From Alcaligenes endophyticus (GTDB taxonomy: Bacteria > Pseudomonadota > Gammaproteobacteria > Burkholderiales > Burkholderiaceae_B): a DNA stretch of 64,000 nt. A program made the position numbers and the translations under genes. Position 1 is the first letter of the stretch, and each line of letters begins with the position of its first letter. Below the pieces are notes generated by a model. It did no database searches and was not told the origin of the DNA. It saw nothing but the letters and a program-made list of their open reading frames with translations. This document shows positions 18,878-29,521 of the stretch, piece by piece. The stretch covers positions 392,149 through 456,148 of the forward strand of contig NZ_JAPKND010000002.1 in NCBI RefSeq assembly GCF_026344035.1, given 5' to 3'.

Positions 18878-20080
18878 ATGTCTTTACGTTTGGGTATGAG
18901 CTTGATTGCCTTGAGTGTCAGCGCTATGGTGCAGGCGCAGCCCGAAGCTGAAACGCTATTGGTTAAAATAGGTTTTGCGGCGCCCTTAAGTGGTCTGCAA
19001 GCCCATTACGGCGTTGATATGCAACACGGCGTGCAACTGGCCCTAGAGCAATTGAACTCCTCACCCATACAGCTAGGCGGTAAAACCGTTCAATTTGAAC
19101 TATTTGCACGGGATGACCAGGCTCAACCAGACAAAGCCATTGTTGTGGCGAAAGAGTTGATTCAAGCAGATCTCAGCGGCGTATTGGCGCATTTCAATTC
19201 GGGTACAAGCATTGCCGCAGCTTCCATTTATCACGCAGCAGGTTTGCCTCAAATGGCGATGGCTAGTGCGGTAGCTTATACCGAGCAGGGTTACGATACG
19301 GCTTTTCGCATGATGGGTAATGATGCACAGCAAGGAACCGCATTGGCGCAGTTTATGGTCAAAGACCTAGGCGCCACTAAAGTGGCGGTTTTGCACGACA
19401 ACAGTTTGTATGGCGAAGGCCTGAGCGCGCAGGTAGTGAAGGCGGTAGAGCAAGCAGATGCCCGGATTGTGCTGGCTGAATCGTTAGACGAAGAAGTCAA
19501 GACCTGGGATGACTTATACGAACGCTTGGTGCAATCAGCGGCCGATGCCGTCTTCTTTGCAGGTACAGACCGGCAAGGCGCCGCCATAAAACGTTTTTTT
19601 CACGGCAAGCAGAGTAAGTGGAGCTTTGTGACGGGTGATATGGGGCGTACCCGGCTTTTTATTGAGCAAGCCCAAGAGGCTGCTGAAGGCACTTATGCTT
19701 CTTTGTCGGGTGTGCCCTTAGAGGGTGTTGCTGCTGGCCGCCGTTTTCTGCAAGAGTATGAGCAGCGGTTCAACGGCAGTTCTTTGGGGTATGCGGCGTA
19801 TGCTTACGACGGTATGTGGAATATGGTAACCGCGATGCAACTGGCTGATAGTAGCGACCCATTGGTATATTTGCCGCATTTAGCATCCTTAAAGCGTAGC
19901 GGAGTAACCAGCCAAAATATCTCCTACGACCGCCATGGGAACCTACGCCAAAGCCCCTTTACGGTTTATCAAGTACGTAAAGGCGAGTGGCGTACCGCGA
20001 AAATTTTGCTCAGCCAGACGCGTGATCCTAAGCCTGAGCCCAAACCTGAGCCCAAACCTGAGCCCAAGCTTGAAAATTAA
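18878..20080 (+). CDS. LivK-type branched-chain amino acid ABC transporter substrate-binding protein
   Basis: A 400-residue periplasmic binding protein. Residues 1-20 form a signal peptide ending SAMVQA. The mature part opens [31 protein letters not shown], typical of Leu/Ile/Val-binding (Peripla_BP_6) proteins, with [20 protein letters not shown] and [13 protein letters not shown] later. No permease or ATPase genes adjoin it, so it must work with a transporter elsewhere. Its position behind putA hints at amino acid use but the ligand is unknown. It ends in a PEPK repeat tail and converges on dut with a 4-bp overlap. Confidence 0.85.
   Translation: MSLRLGMSLIALSVSAMVQAQPEAETLLVKIGFAAPLSGLQAHYGVDMQHGVQLALEQLNSSPIQLGGKTVQFELFARDDQAQPDKAIVVAKELIQADLSGVLAHFNSGTSIAAASIYHAAGLPQMAMASAVAYTEQGYDTAFRMMGNDAQQGTALAQFMVKDLGATKVAVLHDNSLYGEGLSAQVVKAVEQADARIVLAESLDEEVKTWDDLYERLVQSAADAVFFAGTDRQGAAIKRFFHGKQSKWSFVTGDMGRTRLFIEQAQEAAEGTYASLSGVPLEGVAAGRRFLQEYEQRFNGSSLGYAAYAYDGMWNMVTAMQLADSSDPLVYLPHLASLKRSGVTSQNISYDRHGNLRQSPFTVYQVRKGEWRTAKILLSQTRDPKPEPKPEPKPEPKLEN
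20033..20068 (+). repeat. 12-bp tandem repeat encoding PEPK
   Basis: Three copies of CCTGAGCCCAAA (the last with one change) at 20033-20044, 20045-20056 and 20057-20068 encode [12 protein letters not shown] at the C-terminus of the binding protein. Such in-frame repeats can change copy number by slippage without breaking the frame. Confidence 0.9.
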
Positions 20081-20526
20081 GCTTTTCCTGTGCTACCAAA
20101 ACCACCGGTGCCACGCTCAGTGGCATCGAAGTCGTCTACGACGTTAAAGCCTACTTGAACAATAGGCACAATGATCATTTGCGCAATGCGTTCTAGGGGC
20201 TCGATGCTAAAGGCCGTATTGCCTCGGTTCCATACCGAAACCATCAGCGGACCTTGGTAGTCTGAGTCAATAAGGCCCACTAAGTTACCTAGTACGATGC
20301 CATGCTTATGACCTAAACCCGAGCGTGGCAAGATCATGGCTGCATAGCCGGGGTTGTCCAAGTGCATGGCTAAACCCGTTGGTATGAGTTCAGTTTGGCC
20401 GGGCTGTAAAACCAAGGTGTCGTTTAAACAAGCACGAAGGTCCAAGCCAGCAGAACCAGGGGTGGAATAGGCGGGTAATAGCTCGCGTATTCTGGCATCC
20501 AAAATCTTTATATTGACGTTATTCAT
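20077..20526 (-). CDS. dut: Deoxyuridine 5'-triphosphate nucleotidohydrolase
   Basis: Hydrolyses dUTP to dUMP, keeping uracil out of DNA and feeding dTMP synthesis. The 149-residue protein shows the five dUTPase motifs: [45 protein letters not shown], and the C-terminal arm [11 protein letters not shown]. The frame is open upstream to 20667 but overlaps coaBC there; ATG 20526 gives the usual [10 protein letters not shown] start. The usual coaBC-dut pairing is preserved with a 19-bp gap. Confidence 0.96.
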   Translation of the reverse strand: MNNVNIKILDARIRELLPAYSTPGSAGLDLRACLNDTLVLQPGQTELIPTGLAMHLDNPGYAAMILPRSGLGHKHGIVLGNLVGLIDSDYQGPLMVSVWNRGNTAFSIEPLERIAQMIIVPIVQVGFNVVDDFDATERGTGGFGSTGKA

Positions 20527-20545
20527 GTGTACAGCGAATAAAAAA

Positions 20546-21736
20546 TTAGGTGTAAAGACGGCTAGCAATAGCCTTGATAAGTTGACTAGCCGCTTGCGTT
20601 TTGCTTTGAGCAGGCCACTGCTCGTGGCCCTCATCGTCGAATAGTACGAGCGCGGTATCGTCGGCATTCATGGCGTGCTGTGCCAAATTGCCAAATAGCA
20701 AAGGCACCTTTTTGCGCAGCCGTTTAGCTTGGGCATGCTCAACCAGTTGATCGGTTTCGGCCGCGAACCCTACACAGTAGGGCCCGTTCGGTAGGGCCGC
20801 GACCTCGGCTAAGATATCGGGATTGAGGGCAAACTCAAGTGCTGGCGCAGCTCCATCGGCCTGCTTCTTGAGCTTTTGGGTGCTGGCATTGCTGACATAC
20901 CAATCTGCTACTGCTGCCACACTAATGAAAATATCGTTGTCGCTGGCAGCCTGCATAACAGCCTGATGCATTTGCCTTGCGCTTTCTACCGAGGTGCGTG
21001 TTACCCCGTAGGGCGCGGGCAGGGCGGTAGGCCCAGAGATCAGATGCACGCGGGCGCCTGCTTGCTGCGCCGCAAGAGCAATAGCGTAGCCCATTTTTCC
21101 TGAGGAGCGATTGGTAATGACACGTATCGGGTCTATGGGCTCTGAGGTAGGCCCTGCTGTCATTAAGACGCGTTTACCAGCCAGTAGCTTGGGCTGAAAA
21201 AATGCAATCAACTCGGCCAAGAGTTCATGTGGCTCTAGCATGCGGCCATCGCCAGTTTCACCGCAGGCTTGATCACCTGCCCCTGGGCCTAAAATGAATA
21301 TACCATCGTCGCGTAACTGCTGAATATTGCGCTGACAGGCTGGGTTTAGCCACATTTCCCGATTCATGGCGGGGGCGATCAGCAAGGGGCAGTCGCCTTT
21401 GGCAATGCATAGTGTGCTCAGTAAATCGTCAGCTCGGCCTTGGGCCAGCTTAGCAATAAAGTCGGTGCTAGCGGGGGCGATAAGAATGGCGTCTGCGTCG
21501 CGACTAAGCTGTATATGGGCCATGTTATTGGGAACGCGAGGATCCCAAAGGTCAGTATATACAGGGCGGCCTGATAGAGCTTGAAAAGTAACCGGAGTAA
21601 TAAAGCGGCAGGCAGCCTCTGTCATGGCGACATCTATACGTGCACCTTGCTCAAGGGTGCGACGTACTAACTCAGCTGTTTTATAAGCAGCGATGCCCCC
21701 AGTTATACCGAAAACCAAGCGCTTATTGGCAAGCAT
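20546..21736 (-). CDS. coaBC: Bifunctional phosphopantothenoylcysteine decarboxylase / synthetase
   Basis: Makes 4'-phosphopantetheine for coenzyme A: CoaB couples phosphopantothenate to cysteine, CoaC decarboxylates the product with FMN. The 396-residue protein has the CoaC flavoprotein half (about 1-180; [28 protein letters not shown] with the active-site region, and [10 protein letters not shown]) and the CoaB half (about 190-396; [22 protein letters not shown]). Start lies 2 bp after lspA ends, suggesting one transcript with ileS and lspA. Confidence 0.96.
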   Translation of the reverse strand: MLANKRLVFGITGGIAAYKTAELVRRTLEQGARIDVAMTEAACRFITPVTFQALSGRPVYTDLWDPRVPNNMAHIQLSRDADAILIAPASTDFIAKLAQGRADDLLSTLCIAKGDCPLLIAPAMNREMWLNPACQRNIQQLRDDGIFILGPGAGDQACGETGDGRMLEPHELLAELIAFFQPKLLAGKRVLMTAGPTSEPIDPIRVITNRSSGKMGYAIALAAQQAGARVHLISGPTALPAPYGVTRTSVESARQMHQAVMQAASDNDIFISVAAVADWYVSNASTQKLKKQADGAAPALEFALNPDILAEVAALPNGPYCVGFAAETDQLVEHAQAKRLRKKVPLLFGNLAQHAMNADDTALVLFDDEGHEQWPAQSKTQAASQLIKAIASRLYT

Positions 21737-21738
21737 GT

Positions 21739-22290
21739 TTACTCCTTAGGCTCGTGCTTTTTTTTACGTAGACGCAGGAATTCATCTAACACCATTAAAA
21801 TGGCGCCACAAGTAATGCAGATGTCGGCGACATTAAAAGCGGGAAAATAAGAGTTATTCCAGTAAAAAAGTAAGAAATCTATGACGTGCCCATGTTGAAA
21901 ACGATCCAGAACATTGCCTATGGCCCCGCCCATAATTAGGCTCATGGACAGGCTAAATAAGATTTGTTGGGGCGTCTTGCGTAGCAAAGTGATAATAAGC
22001 GCGGAGGCGCCTAGGGCAATGCTAATAAAAAACCATTTTTGCCACCCTTGGCCATCAGCCAAAAAACTAAATGCTGCACCTGGATTGTAGAGTAGGGTGA
22101 AGTCGAAAAAAGGGAGAACATTCCAGCGTTCGGCGTAATAAAGATGCGTATTAAAGTACTGCTTAGTCCATTGATCAAGCAGGACTAATGAGGTGGCGAA
22201 AGCCATCCACCACCAGAAACGCTGGTTGTTGTTCAGCCCGCGCCCCCTTTTTTGGGGGCTGTTGTGCGAGTTGGTAACCTGCTTATGCAT
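21739..22290 (-). CDS. lspA: Lipoprotein signal peptidase (signal peptidase II)
   Basis: Membrane aspartyl protease that cleaves prolipoproteins before the lipid-modified Cys. The protein (183 residues from ATG 22290) has four membrane helices and the catalytic motifs [10 protein letters not shown] and [11 protein letters not shown], plus the [10 protein letters not shown] segment. The N-terminal tail of about 25 hydrophilic residues is longer than usual. ATG 22290 overlaps the ileS end by 8 bp; a TTG at 22314 is the other possible start. Order ribF-ileS-lspA is conserved in proteobacteria. Confidence 0.95.
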   Translation of the reverse strand: MHKQVTNSHNSPQKRGRGLNNNQRFWWWMAFATSLVLLDQWTKQYFNTHLYYAERWNVLPFFDFTLLYNPGAAFSFLADGQGWQKWFFISIALGASALIITLLRKTPQQILFSLSMSLIMGGAIGNVLDRFQHGHVIDFLLFYWNNSYFPAFNVADICITCGAILMVLDEFLRLRKKKHEPKE

Positions 22291-25123
22291 GGTGACGCAC
22301 TTCGCCTTGGCCAAACAGGTTTTCTTCGCAGCGATGACAGATAGTAGGATGCTCGGTGCTGGTGCCTACATCGGGGCGATGATGCCAGCAACGTTCACAT
22401 TTCTCTGCTTCCGTAGCGTTCACTTTTACTTCTAATGTGCCTTCATGTTCATGGACGTTAGCGCGCGAAACAATCAGCACAAAGCGTAAGTCGTCGTCTA
22501 AGGAGCGCAATACCTCAAGCTCACGGCCTTGAGCATAAATGTCTACTTCGGCCGCCAAAGAGGAGCCTACTGCCCCTGTGCTGCGTACGTCCTCGATACG
22601 GCGCATGACCTCGGCGCGAATGGTGCGCAACACTTGCCAGTTTTGAGTAAGTTGCTCGGCATCGACCACGGTTGGCAAGACATGGAAAGTCTCGGTGAAA
22701 ATGGTGACGGGTTCTTGTTTGCCTTGTTGCAGATCTTTCCACGCCTCTTCTGCCGTAAAGGACAGAATAGGGGCCATCAGCTTAAGTAACGCTTGGGTAA
22801 TGTGATAGAGCGCCGTTTGCGCTGAGCGCCTAGGTAGACCGTTTTTAGCCGTTGTGTAGAGGCGATCTTTGAGGATATCGAGATAAAAGGCACCCAAGTC
22901 CTCGGAGCAGAAAATTTGCAGACGAGCAACGGCGGGGTGAAACTCGTATTTAGCGTAGTTTGCCCGTACTTCAGCCTGCATGGCTTGCGTCATAGCGATG
23001 GCATAACGGTCGATGTCGAGCATGTCCTCGATGGCAACAGCATCGGTCTCGAGGTTGAAGTCCGCTAAATTACCAAGCAAAAATTTCAAGGTGTTGCGGA
23101 TACGGCGATAGCCCTCTACCACGCGTTTAAGGATTTCGTCAGAGATGGAAAGCTCGCCCGAGTAATCGGTAGATGCCGCCCATAACCGTAAAATTTCTGC
23201 CCCTAGGCTATCCGCAATTTTTTGAGGAACAATGGTATTGCCCAAGGATTTGCTCATTTTGCGGCCTTTGCCGTCCACTACGAAGCCGTGGGTCAGCAAT
23301 GCCTTGTAGGGTGCGCGGCCATATAGCATGCAGCCAGTGAGCAACGAGGAATGGAACCAGCCACGGTGTTGGTCTGAGCCTTCTAAATATAGGTCGGCAG
23401 GCCACTGCAAGGCATCGGCATGTGAGCCTTTAATATTGTGGCTTTGTCCGCCTAATACCGTAGCGTGTGTGCTGCCTGAGTCAAACCAAACATCTAGGGT
23501 GTCGCGGTTTTTTTCGTATAAATCGGCCTCATCACCCAGTAGTTCTCGTGGGTCTAGCGCTTGCCAAGCCTCAATACCGTGCAACTCAATGCGTTGAGCG
23601 ACTTGTTCCATGAGATCGGGGGTGCGTGGGTGCAACTCGCCGGTTTCTTTGTGTACAAAGAAGGCCATTGGTACGCCCCACTGGCGTTGACGCGATAAGG
23701 TCCAGTCGGGACGATTAGCAATCATGGCATGTAGGCGAGCACGGCCCCAAGCGGGGTAAAACTCAGTTTGATCAATCGCTTCCAACGCCATTTCACGCAA
23801 GCTGCGGCCAGTTTGGTTGGGTTTATCCATACCCGCAAACCACTGGCTAGTGGCTCGATAAATAATGGGAGTTTTGTGACGCCAGCAGTGCATGTAACTG
23901 TGTTGGTGGTCGACGCTTTTGAGTAGCGTGCCCGCGGTGCTGAGAGCCTCAACAATGAGCGGGTTGGCCTTCCAGATGAACAAACCGCCAAACAAGGGCA
24001 AGCTTTCGGCGTAGTGACCATTGCCCATAACGGGCTTGATGATGTTGTCATCGCTAAGGCCGTTTGCTTTACATGACACAAAGTCTTCCACACCATAAGC
24101 GGGGGCCGAGTGTACGACTCCGGTACCGCTGTCTAAGGTGACATAATCACCTAAGTAGATGGGTGACAAACGGGCGTAGCCGGCGTCGGCCTGTGCAAGA
24201 GGGTGGTGAAAGGCGATGTTAGCGAGTTTTTCACCTGGAGCACTGGCGATGATTTCCCCTTCCAACTGCCATTCCTCTAGGCATTTTTTGACGAGATCCT
24301 TGGCCAGTAATAAATATGAGCCGGTTGAGCGCGGGGCACTAAGGCGCACTAATGAGTATTCGAACTCGGGATGTATGTTTAGGGCTTGGTTCGCTGGGAT
24401 AGTCCATGGGGTGGTTGTCCATATAACAATGGCACCGTCATCAACCTGAGGTAGGCCAAAAGCTTGAGCCAGCTTTTCGTGCTCGGCAAAAGGAAAGGCG
24501 ACGTGAATGGAGGGGTCTTTGCGCTCGGCGTACTCAACTTCGGCCTCGGCTAGGGCGGAACCGCAGTCAAAACACCAGTTCACCGGCTTTAAACCGCGAA
24601 ATACAAAGCCTTTTTCCATGATGCGTAACAACACGCGAAGCTCATCGGCCTCGTTGCTGTAATTCATGGTTAAGTAAGGGCGTTCCCAGTCAGCCAATAC
24701 GCCGAGGCGTTTGAAGTCTTTGCGTTGGCTATCAATTTGCTCAAGAGCGTAGGCACGCGCTTTGGACTGCACCTCGGCTACGGGCAGGTTTTTGCCGAAT
24801 TTTTTTTCGATTTGAATTTCAATGGGCATGCCATGGCAGTCCCAGCCAGGTACATATTGTGCATCAAAGCCTTCCATGTTGTGGCTTTTGACAATAATGT
24901 CTTTCAAAACCTTGTTGACAGCATGGCCTATATGAATATCGCCATTGGCATACGGAGGGCCGTCATGCAAAATGAATTTAGGACGTCCGGCGCTGGCAGC
25001 GCGTATGGCGGCGTAGACTTTCTTTTCTTCCCACTGGGCGACCCAGTTAGGCTCGCGGCGTGCGAGGTCGCCGCGCATAGGGAAGGGAGTGTCGGGTAGG
25101 TTGAGAGTGTCTTTATAGTCCAT
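22283..25123 (-). CDS. ileS: Isoleucyl-tRNA synthetase
   Basis: Charges tRNA-Ile in the cytosol and edits valine. The protein (946 residues from ATG 25123) has the HIGH motif in [19 protein letters not shown], the CP1 editing domain, the KMSKS motif in [12 protein letters not shown], and the C-terminal zinc site [12 protein letters not shown]...CHRCEEN. I chose ATG 25123 because [20 protein letters not shown] is the standard N-terminus; an in-frame start at 25156 would add 11 residues. It overlaps the ribF end by 11 bp, so coupling is likely. Confidence 0.97.
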   Translation of the reverse strand: MDYKDTLNLPDTPFPMRGDLARREPNWVAQWEEKKVYAAIRAASAGRPKFILHDGPPYANGDIHIGHAVNKVLKDIIVKSHNMEGFDAQYVPGWDCHGMPIEIQIEKKFGKNLPVAEVQSKARAYALEQIDSQRKDFKRLGVLADWERPYLTMNYSNEADELRVLLRIMEKGFVFRGLKPVNWCFDCGSALAEAEVEYAERKDPSIHVAFPFAEHEKLAQAFGLPQVDDGAIVIWTTTPWTIPANQALNIHPEFEYSLVRLSAPRSTGSYLLLAKDLVKKCLEEWQLEGEIIASAPGEKLANIAFHHPLAQADAGYARLSPIYLGDYVTLDSGTGVVHSAPAYGVEDFVSCKANGLSDDNIIKPVMGNGHYAESLPLFGGLFIWKANPLIVEALSTAGTLLKSVDHQHSYMHCWRHKTPIIYRATSQWFAGMDKPNQTGRSLREMALEAIDQTEFYPAWGRARLHAMIANRPDWTLSRQRQWGVPMAFFVHKETGELHPRTPDLMEQVAQRIELHGIEAWQALDPRELLGDEADLYEKNRDTLDVWFDSGSTHATVLGGQSHNIKGSHADALQWPADLYLEGSDQHRGWFHSSLLTGCMLYGRAPYKALLTHGFVVDGKGRKMSKSLGNTIVPQKIADSLGAEILRLWAASTDYSGELSISDEILKRVVEGYRRIRNTLKFLLGNLADFNLETDAVAIEDMLDIDRYAIAMTQAMQAEVRANYAKYEFHPAVARLQIFCSEDLGAFYLDILKDRLYTTAKNGLPRRSAQTALYHITQALLKLMAPILSFTAEEAWKDLQQGKQEPVTIFTETFHVLPTVVDAEQLTQNWQVLRTIRAEVMRRIEDVRSTGAVGSSLAAEVDIYAQGRELEVLRSLDDDLRFVLIVSRANVHEHEGTLEVKVNATEAEKCERCWHHRPDVGTSTEHPTICHRCEENLFGQGEVRHHA

Positions 25124-26078
25124 GGATGGCGAAGTAGTCTTGAGCGCCTTGTGCATCCTGACGGATAGCGGCGATCATAGTATCAAGGTCAGGGAATTTT
25201 TCTTCGTCCCTGACAAATTCTAGAAATTCGATTCTTGCAAGTTTACCGTATGCATTGAGTTGCGAGTTCAGTAAATGTACTTCAAGCAATAAACGACCTT
25301 GAGATTGCACTGTGGGGCGTACCCCGAGGCTAGCTATTCCTGCTAAAGGCTCAGGGCCCAGGCCGTGAGCGCGCACGATGTAGATACCTGAGCGCACGGC
25401 ACAGTGTTCGGGAACCGGAATGTTCATGGTAGGAAAACCAATTTGGCGTCCTAGTTTTTGTCCATGTATGACATGTCCGCTTAAGTGATAAGGTTTACCT
25501 AGTAAGTGGCGCGCCCGGTCTAACTGGCCAACGGCTAAGGCGGTGCGTAGTTCTGAGCTGGAGATACGTCGGCCTTCAGCATCCACCACATCATCAATGG
25601 TTTCGACCTCAAAGCCGTATTGTTCACCGGCTTGGCGCAGTAATGCGACGTCGCCTGCACGTTTATGTCCGTAGCGGAAATCAGCGCCTACCAGTAGCCA
25701 GCGCGTGTTCAGGCCGCGCACGAGTATTTGTTCAATGAAGTCCTGGGCTAACATATCGGCCATGGCTTGATTGAAGCGCGCTAGGTAAACTTGTTGTATC
25801 CCCGCCGCAGTAATAGCCTCTAGTTTGTCACGCAGGCTGCTGATTTGCGTAGGGATAAGTTCGGGGCGTTTGCCCCGCAGGGCAAAATAAGCGCGCGGGT
25901 GTGGTGCGAAGGTCATCACACTGGGCACGAGGTGCTCACGCACAGCCTGTTCGTGCACCCGCCGCAAGATGGCCTGATGACCTAAATGGACACCATCAAA
26001 GTTGCCTATGGTTAGGGCGCTAGGGGCCTCGCAGTTATAGCGTGGCAGAGAGCGGTAAAGTTTTAGAGCAGATTTCAC
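25113..26078 (-). CDS. ribF: Bifunctional riboflavin kinase / FAD synthetase
   Basis: Converts riboflavin to FMN and then FAD. The 321-residue protein has the N-terminal adenylyltransferase domain (about 15-170; [17 protein letters not shown] and the HPRAYF region, [14 protein letters not shown]) and the C-terminal kinase domain (about 185-315; [20 protein letters not shown], and EVHLLN). It starts the ribF-ileS-lspA-coaBC-dut run. It is divergent from purN, with 49 bp between starts holding both promoters. Confidence 0.96.
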   Translation of the reverse strand: MKSALKLYRSLPRYNCEAPSALTIGNFDGVHLGHQAILRRVHEQAVREHLVPSVMTFAPHPRAYFALRGKRPELIPTQISSLRDKLEAITAAGIQQVYLARFNQAMADMLAQDFIEQILVRGLNTRWLLVGADFRYGHKRAGDVALLRQAGEQYGFEVETIDDVVDAEGRRISSSELRTALAVGQLDRARHLLGKPYHLSGHVIHGQKLGRQIGFPTMNIPVPEHCAVRSGIYIVRAHGLGPEPLAGIASLGVRPTVQSQGRLLLEVHLLNSQLNAYGKLARIEFLEFVRDEEKFPDLDTMIAAIRQDAQGAQDYFAIHGL

Positions 26079-26127
26079 AAGCGAGAGTTTACAATTTTGA
26101 ATTCTTTATTTCTCGGGAAGTAGAATT

Positions 26128-26784
26128 TTGACCGATTTGACCCCACTTTGTCGCCTAGTGATTTTGATTTCCGGGCGTGGCAGCAATATGCAGGCAATAG
26201 TCAGCATGATAGAGGAACAAGGTTTGCCTGCTCAAGTCTGTGCGGTAATTTCCAACCAGATTGACGCAGAAGGGGTAAACTGGGCAAAAGAGCGAGGTTT
26301 GACGACGGCATGCATTTCGCATCGCGATTTTGCAACACGTGCCGACTTTGATCAGGCTTTATTGCAGGAAATTGACAATTATCAGCCCGACTATGTTTTA
26401 CTTGCGGGCTTCATGCGAGTGCTTAGCCCATTTTTTGTTGAGCATTATCATGGTCGTTTAATCAATATCCATCCTTCGCTGTTACCTAGCTTTCCGGGTT
26501 TGCGCACGCACGAGCAAGCTTTACAGGCAGGAGTGCAGTGTCATGGTAGCACGGTGCATTTTGTTACGCCGGTTCTAGATCATGGGCCTATTGTTGCGCA
26601 AAGCATTATTCCAGTGCTGGCCAGTGACACGCCTGAGTCGTTATCGGAACGGGTGCTTGCCACCGAACACGTGGTGTATACCGCGGCGGTGCGTTGGCTG
26701 ATTCAAGGGCAGGTGCACTTAGATGCTCAAGGTAAAGTACAGGTTAAAGACCTTGAACAGCGCAGTTTTTATTTTCATGCTTGA
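26128..26784 (+). CDS. purN: Phosphoribosylglycinamide formyltransferase
   Basis: Transfers a formyl group from 10-formyl-THF to GAR in purine synthesis. The 218-residue protein shows VILISGRGSNMQAIV (phosphate-binding loop), the catalytic INIHPSLLPSFPG with Asn and His, and HFVTPVLDHGPIVAQ with the catalytic Asp. There is no ATG that preserves the first strand: the start must be TTG at 26128 (GGGAAG about 8 bp upstream) or a GTG at 26158. I took the TTG. The downstream methyltransferase gene begins 28 bp after its stop. Confidence 0.94.
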   Translation: MTDLTPLCRLVILISGRGSNMQAIVSMIEEQGLPAQVCAVISNQIDAEGVNWAKERGLTTACISHRDFATRADFDQALLQEIDNYQPDYVLLAGFMRVLSPFFVEHYHGRLINIHPSLLPSFPGLRTHEQALQAGVQCHGSTVHFVTPVLDHGPIVAQSIIPVLASDTPESLSERVLATEHVVYTAAVRWLIQGQVHLDAQGKVQVKDLEQRSFYFHA

Positions 26785-26812
26785 TGAAGCATGTATCAGG
26801 ACAGAATTCTTC

Positions 26813-28180
26813 ATGACCCCTAATAAATCTAAGCCAGCCCGTAACGAGCAGCGTTCGGGTGGCGCACGTAAAACCAAGCCTTTTGTAGACGCTAAACGTC
26901 CTCAAGTGGCAACGCAGTCTATTGCTGCCCGACGCCTAGAGCAGGTGGCTAGTGCTTTGGGCGAAGTGCTGCAGTGGAAACATCCGGCTGATCTAGCGCT
27001 GACGCGGTGGGCTCGCAATCACCCCAAAATTGGTTCGCGTGATCGAAGTGAAATTCGGGAAGCCGTGTTCGCGGTGTTGCGTAATTTGCGCTTATTTCGC
27101 CACTACGCTGAAAGTGGCGTAGGCCCCTCCACACGCCGATTGGCTCTATTAGGCCTAAGTCAGGTTTTCGAGGCAGACGTTTTGGACTCTGGTTTGAGCG
27201 CCGATGAGCGGGCTTGGGTCACGCATATTCGCACTATAAATCCGCAAAGCTTGTCGGTAGGCTTGCGTTTGAGCTTACCCGAGTGGCTAGAGGCACGTCT
27301 GCAAGACATTCCAGAGTCGTACAAGCTGATGGAAGCCATGAACGAGCAGGCCACCTTGGATTTGCGTGTTAATCCAATGAAAGCGGAAAGAGACACGGTG
27401 CTACGACAATTACAAGGTGGCTCAATGGCGCGCTTCAAGCCCGTGGCCACCCCGTACTCACCTTGGGGTATCCGCATTGAGGGGCGCCCGTCTGTTGCTG
27501 TATGGCCACAGTATGAAAAAGGTGAGCTAGAAATTCAAGAGGAGGGCAGTCAGTTATTAACTGCTCTGGTAGAGCCTCGACGCGGTGAAATGGTTATTGA
27601 TTACTGCGCTGGAGCCGGTGGTAAGACCTTATTGTTGGGCGCACTGATGCGGTCCACCGGACGCTTGTATGCCTTTGATGTCTCCGCTACCCGTCTTAAT
27701 AAAGCGAAGCCTCGTTTTGCGCGAGCAGGCTTGTCGAATGTGGTGCCAGTGGTAATACAAGAGCAGGGCGACCAGCGTGTGCGTCGTTTGCATGGTAAAG
27801 CACATCGTGTTTTGGTCGATGCTCCCTGCAGTGGTTTAGGAACTTTACGCCGCAATCCTGATCTAAAGTGGCGTCAACACCCTGAATCGTTAGCGCAATA
27901 TGTGCAACTACAGGCCGATATTTTGAAGCAAGCGTCAGTGTGTGTGGCGCCAGGAGGACGGTTGGTGTATGCCACATGTAGCTTTTTAGCTGAAGAAAAC
28001 CAGGCTCAGGTTGAGCGCTTCCTAGCGGAAAATCCCGATTTTCAACTACTGGACGCGCGGCTTATTCTTAAAGATAAAGCGCCTGAGCTTGAACTGGAGG
28101 ATTCTTATTTGATTTTACGTACTGACAAGCACAACACAGACTGCTTTTTTGCAGCAGTGATGGAGCGCAAGTCAGCGTAA
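26813..28180 (+). CDS. RsmB/NOP family rRNA (cytosine-C5) methyltransferase
   Basis: SAM-dependent m5C RNA methyltransferase, probably acting on 16S rRNA. The 455-residue protein (from ATG 26813) has a Lys/Arg-rich N-terminus, a NusB-like helical region (about 40-130), and the catalytic domain with VIDYCAGAGGKTLLLGAL (SAM site), DAPCSGLGTLRRNPDLKW with one catalytic Cys, and VYATCSFLAEEN with the second. Betaproteobacteria often have an RsmB paralogue beside purN, so this may not be RsmB itself and I give no symbol. The open frame extends into purN; ATG 26777 is another possible start. Confidence 0.88.
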   Translation: MTPNKSKPARNEQRSGGARKTKPFVDAKRPQVATQSIAARRLEQVASALGEVLQWKHPADLALTRWARNHPKIGSRDRSEIREAVFAVLRNLRLFRHYAESGVGPSTRRLALLGLSQVFEADVLDSGLSADERAWVTHIRTINPQSLSVGLRLSLPEWLEARLQDIPESYKLMEAMNEQATLDLRVNPMKAERDTVLRQLQGGSMARFKPVATPYSPWGIRIEGRPSVAVWPQYEKGELEIQEEGSQLLTALVEPRRGEMVIDYCAGAGGKTLLLGALMRSTGRLYAFDVSATRLNKAKPRFARAGLSNVVPVVIQEQGDQRVRRLHGKAHRVLVDAPCSGLGTLRRNPDLKWRQHPESLAQYVQLQADILKQASVCVAPGGRLVYATCSFLAEENQAQVERFLAENPDFQLLDARLILKDKAPELELEDSYLILRTDKHNTDCFFAAVMERKSA

Positions 28181-28297
28181 ATAGGGGCCCAAAACACTTG
28201 ATTTGTCGCAAGGTTACAGTGAAATGACTGTTGCAGGTGAGTCAAGTGGGCTACACTTTCTGCTGTTCTATAACGATGGATCTCATCTACTAGGTCT

Positions 28298-29521
28298 ATG
28301 CAAGCATTCTTATCTTTTTTGGCTGGTGGTATTTTGCAACTTTCGTGGTGGCAACTTATTGTCGTCACGCTTCTGCTAACGCACTTTACCATTATTTCAG
28401 TCACCGTTTTTTTGCACCGTAGTCAAGCACACCGTGGCTTGGATTTACATCCAGCTGTCATGCATGTATTTCGCTTCTGGCTATGGTTGACAACAGGCAT
28501 GGTTACCAAAGAGTGGGTAGCGATACACCGTAAACATCATGCTCGCTGCGAGCGTGAGGGTGACCCTCACTCTCCCGTCGTGTTTGGTTTAGGCAAGGTG
28601 TTTTTCCGCGGTGCCGAGTTGTACCGTCAAGAGGCTACTAATGCCGAGACACTTAAGCGTTTTGGGCATGGTACTCCCGACGATTGGCTAGAGCGCAATG
28701 TGTACACCAAGCACAGCTTGTTGGGCGTATTGATTATGCTCGCTATCGATGTGTCCTTATTTGGTTTCTTAGGCTTTACTGTGTGGGCTATTCAAATGGC
28801 CTGGATTCCATTCTGGGCTGCTGGGGTGGTGAATGGTTTAGGGCATGCCATTGGCTATCGTAACTTTGCCAGTCCAGACACTAGCACCAACGTATTTCCG
28901 TGGGGCATTATTATTGGTGGCGAAGAGCTCCATAATAATCACCATGCTTATGGCACCTCGGCTAAGTTTTCTAGCAAGTGGTACGAGTTTGACTTGGGTT
29001 GGTGCTATATCAGCGTACTCAAAGCATTTGGTTTGGCGAAGGTGAAAAAAGTAGCTCCTAAACTACGTTTAGAGCCAGCCAGCACGAGCACCTCTTTTGA
29101 TAGTATTAGTTTAGAGACGCTGCAAGGTGTCATTACGCATCGCTATGAAATTTTAGCTCGCTATAGCGATATTATCCGTCATGCCGCAACCGAAGAAATC
29201 GACCGTTTGAAATTGAAAATCGATCGCAATACTCCTAATTGCTCCTGGTCTTTGCTTGAGCGTTGCCAAGACTGGATAGGTCGTGGTGATGAAGTGCTTA
29301 AGCCTGAAGAACGGGCCGAGCTGGAAAGCGTCGCCTCGGGTGACTCTCGTTTGTCTATTATTGTTCGCATGCAGCGTGAGCTAGCAGGCATTTGGGAAAG
29401 CTCTAGTGCTTCTAGCGAACAGTTGTTGGCCGATTTGCAAGCATGGTGCCAGCGCGCACAACAAAGTGGAATTGATAGTCTTGAGCAATTCGCCTTGCGG
29501 TTGCGTCGTTATGCAGCATGA
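28298..29521 (+). CDS. Membrane fatty-acid desaturase (acyl-CoA/delta-9 type)
   Basis: Di-iron membrane enzyme introducing a double bond into acyl chains, which adjusts membrane fluidity. The 407-residue protein has the three histidine boxes HRSQAH (40-45), HRKHH (77-81) and HNNHH (about 212-216), with membrane helices around residues 7-38 and 130-175. Beyond about residue 265 there is a C-terminal extension of roughly 140 residues, hydrophilic and helical, lacking in minimal desaturases. The stop overlaps the uvrD start (ATGA), so the two genes are co-transcribed. Confidence 0.88.
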   Translation: MQAFLSFLAGGILQLSWWQLIVVTLLLTHFTIISVTVFLHRSQAHRGLDLHPAVMHVFRFWLWLTTGMVTKEWVAIHRKHHARCEREGDPHSPVVFGLGKVFFRGAELYRQEATNAETLKRFGHGTPDDWLERNVYTKHSLLGVLIMLAIDVSLFGFLGFTVWAIQMAWIPFWAAGVVNGLGHAIGYRNFASPDTSTNVFPWGIIIGGEELHNNHHAYGTSAKFSSKWYEFDLGWCYISVLKAFGLAKVKKVAPKLRLEPASTSTSFDSISLETLQGVITHRYEILARYSDIIRHAATEEIDRLKLKIDRNTPNCSWSLLERCQDWIGRGDEVLKPEERAELESVASGDSRLSIIVRMQRELAGIWESSSASSEQLLADLQAWCQRAQQSGIDSLEQFALRLRRYAA

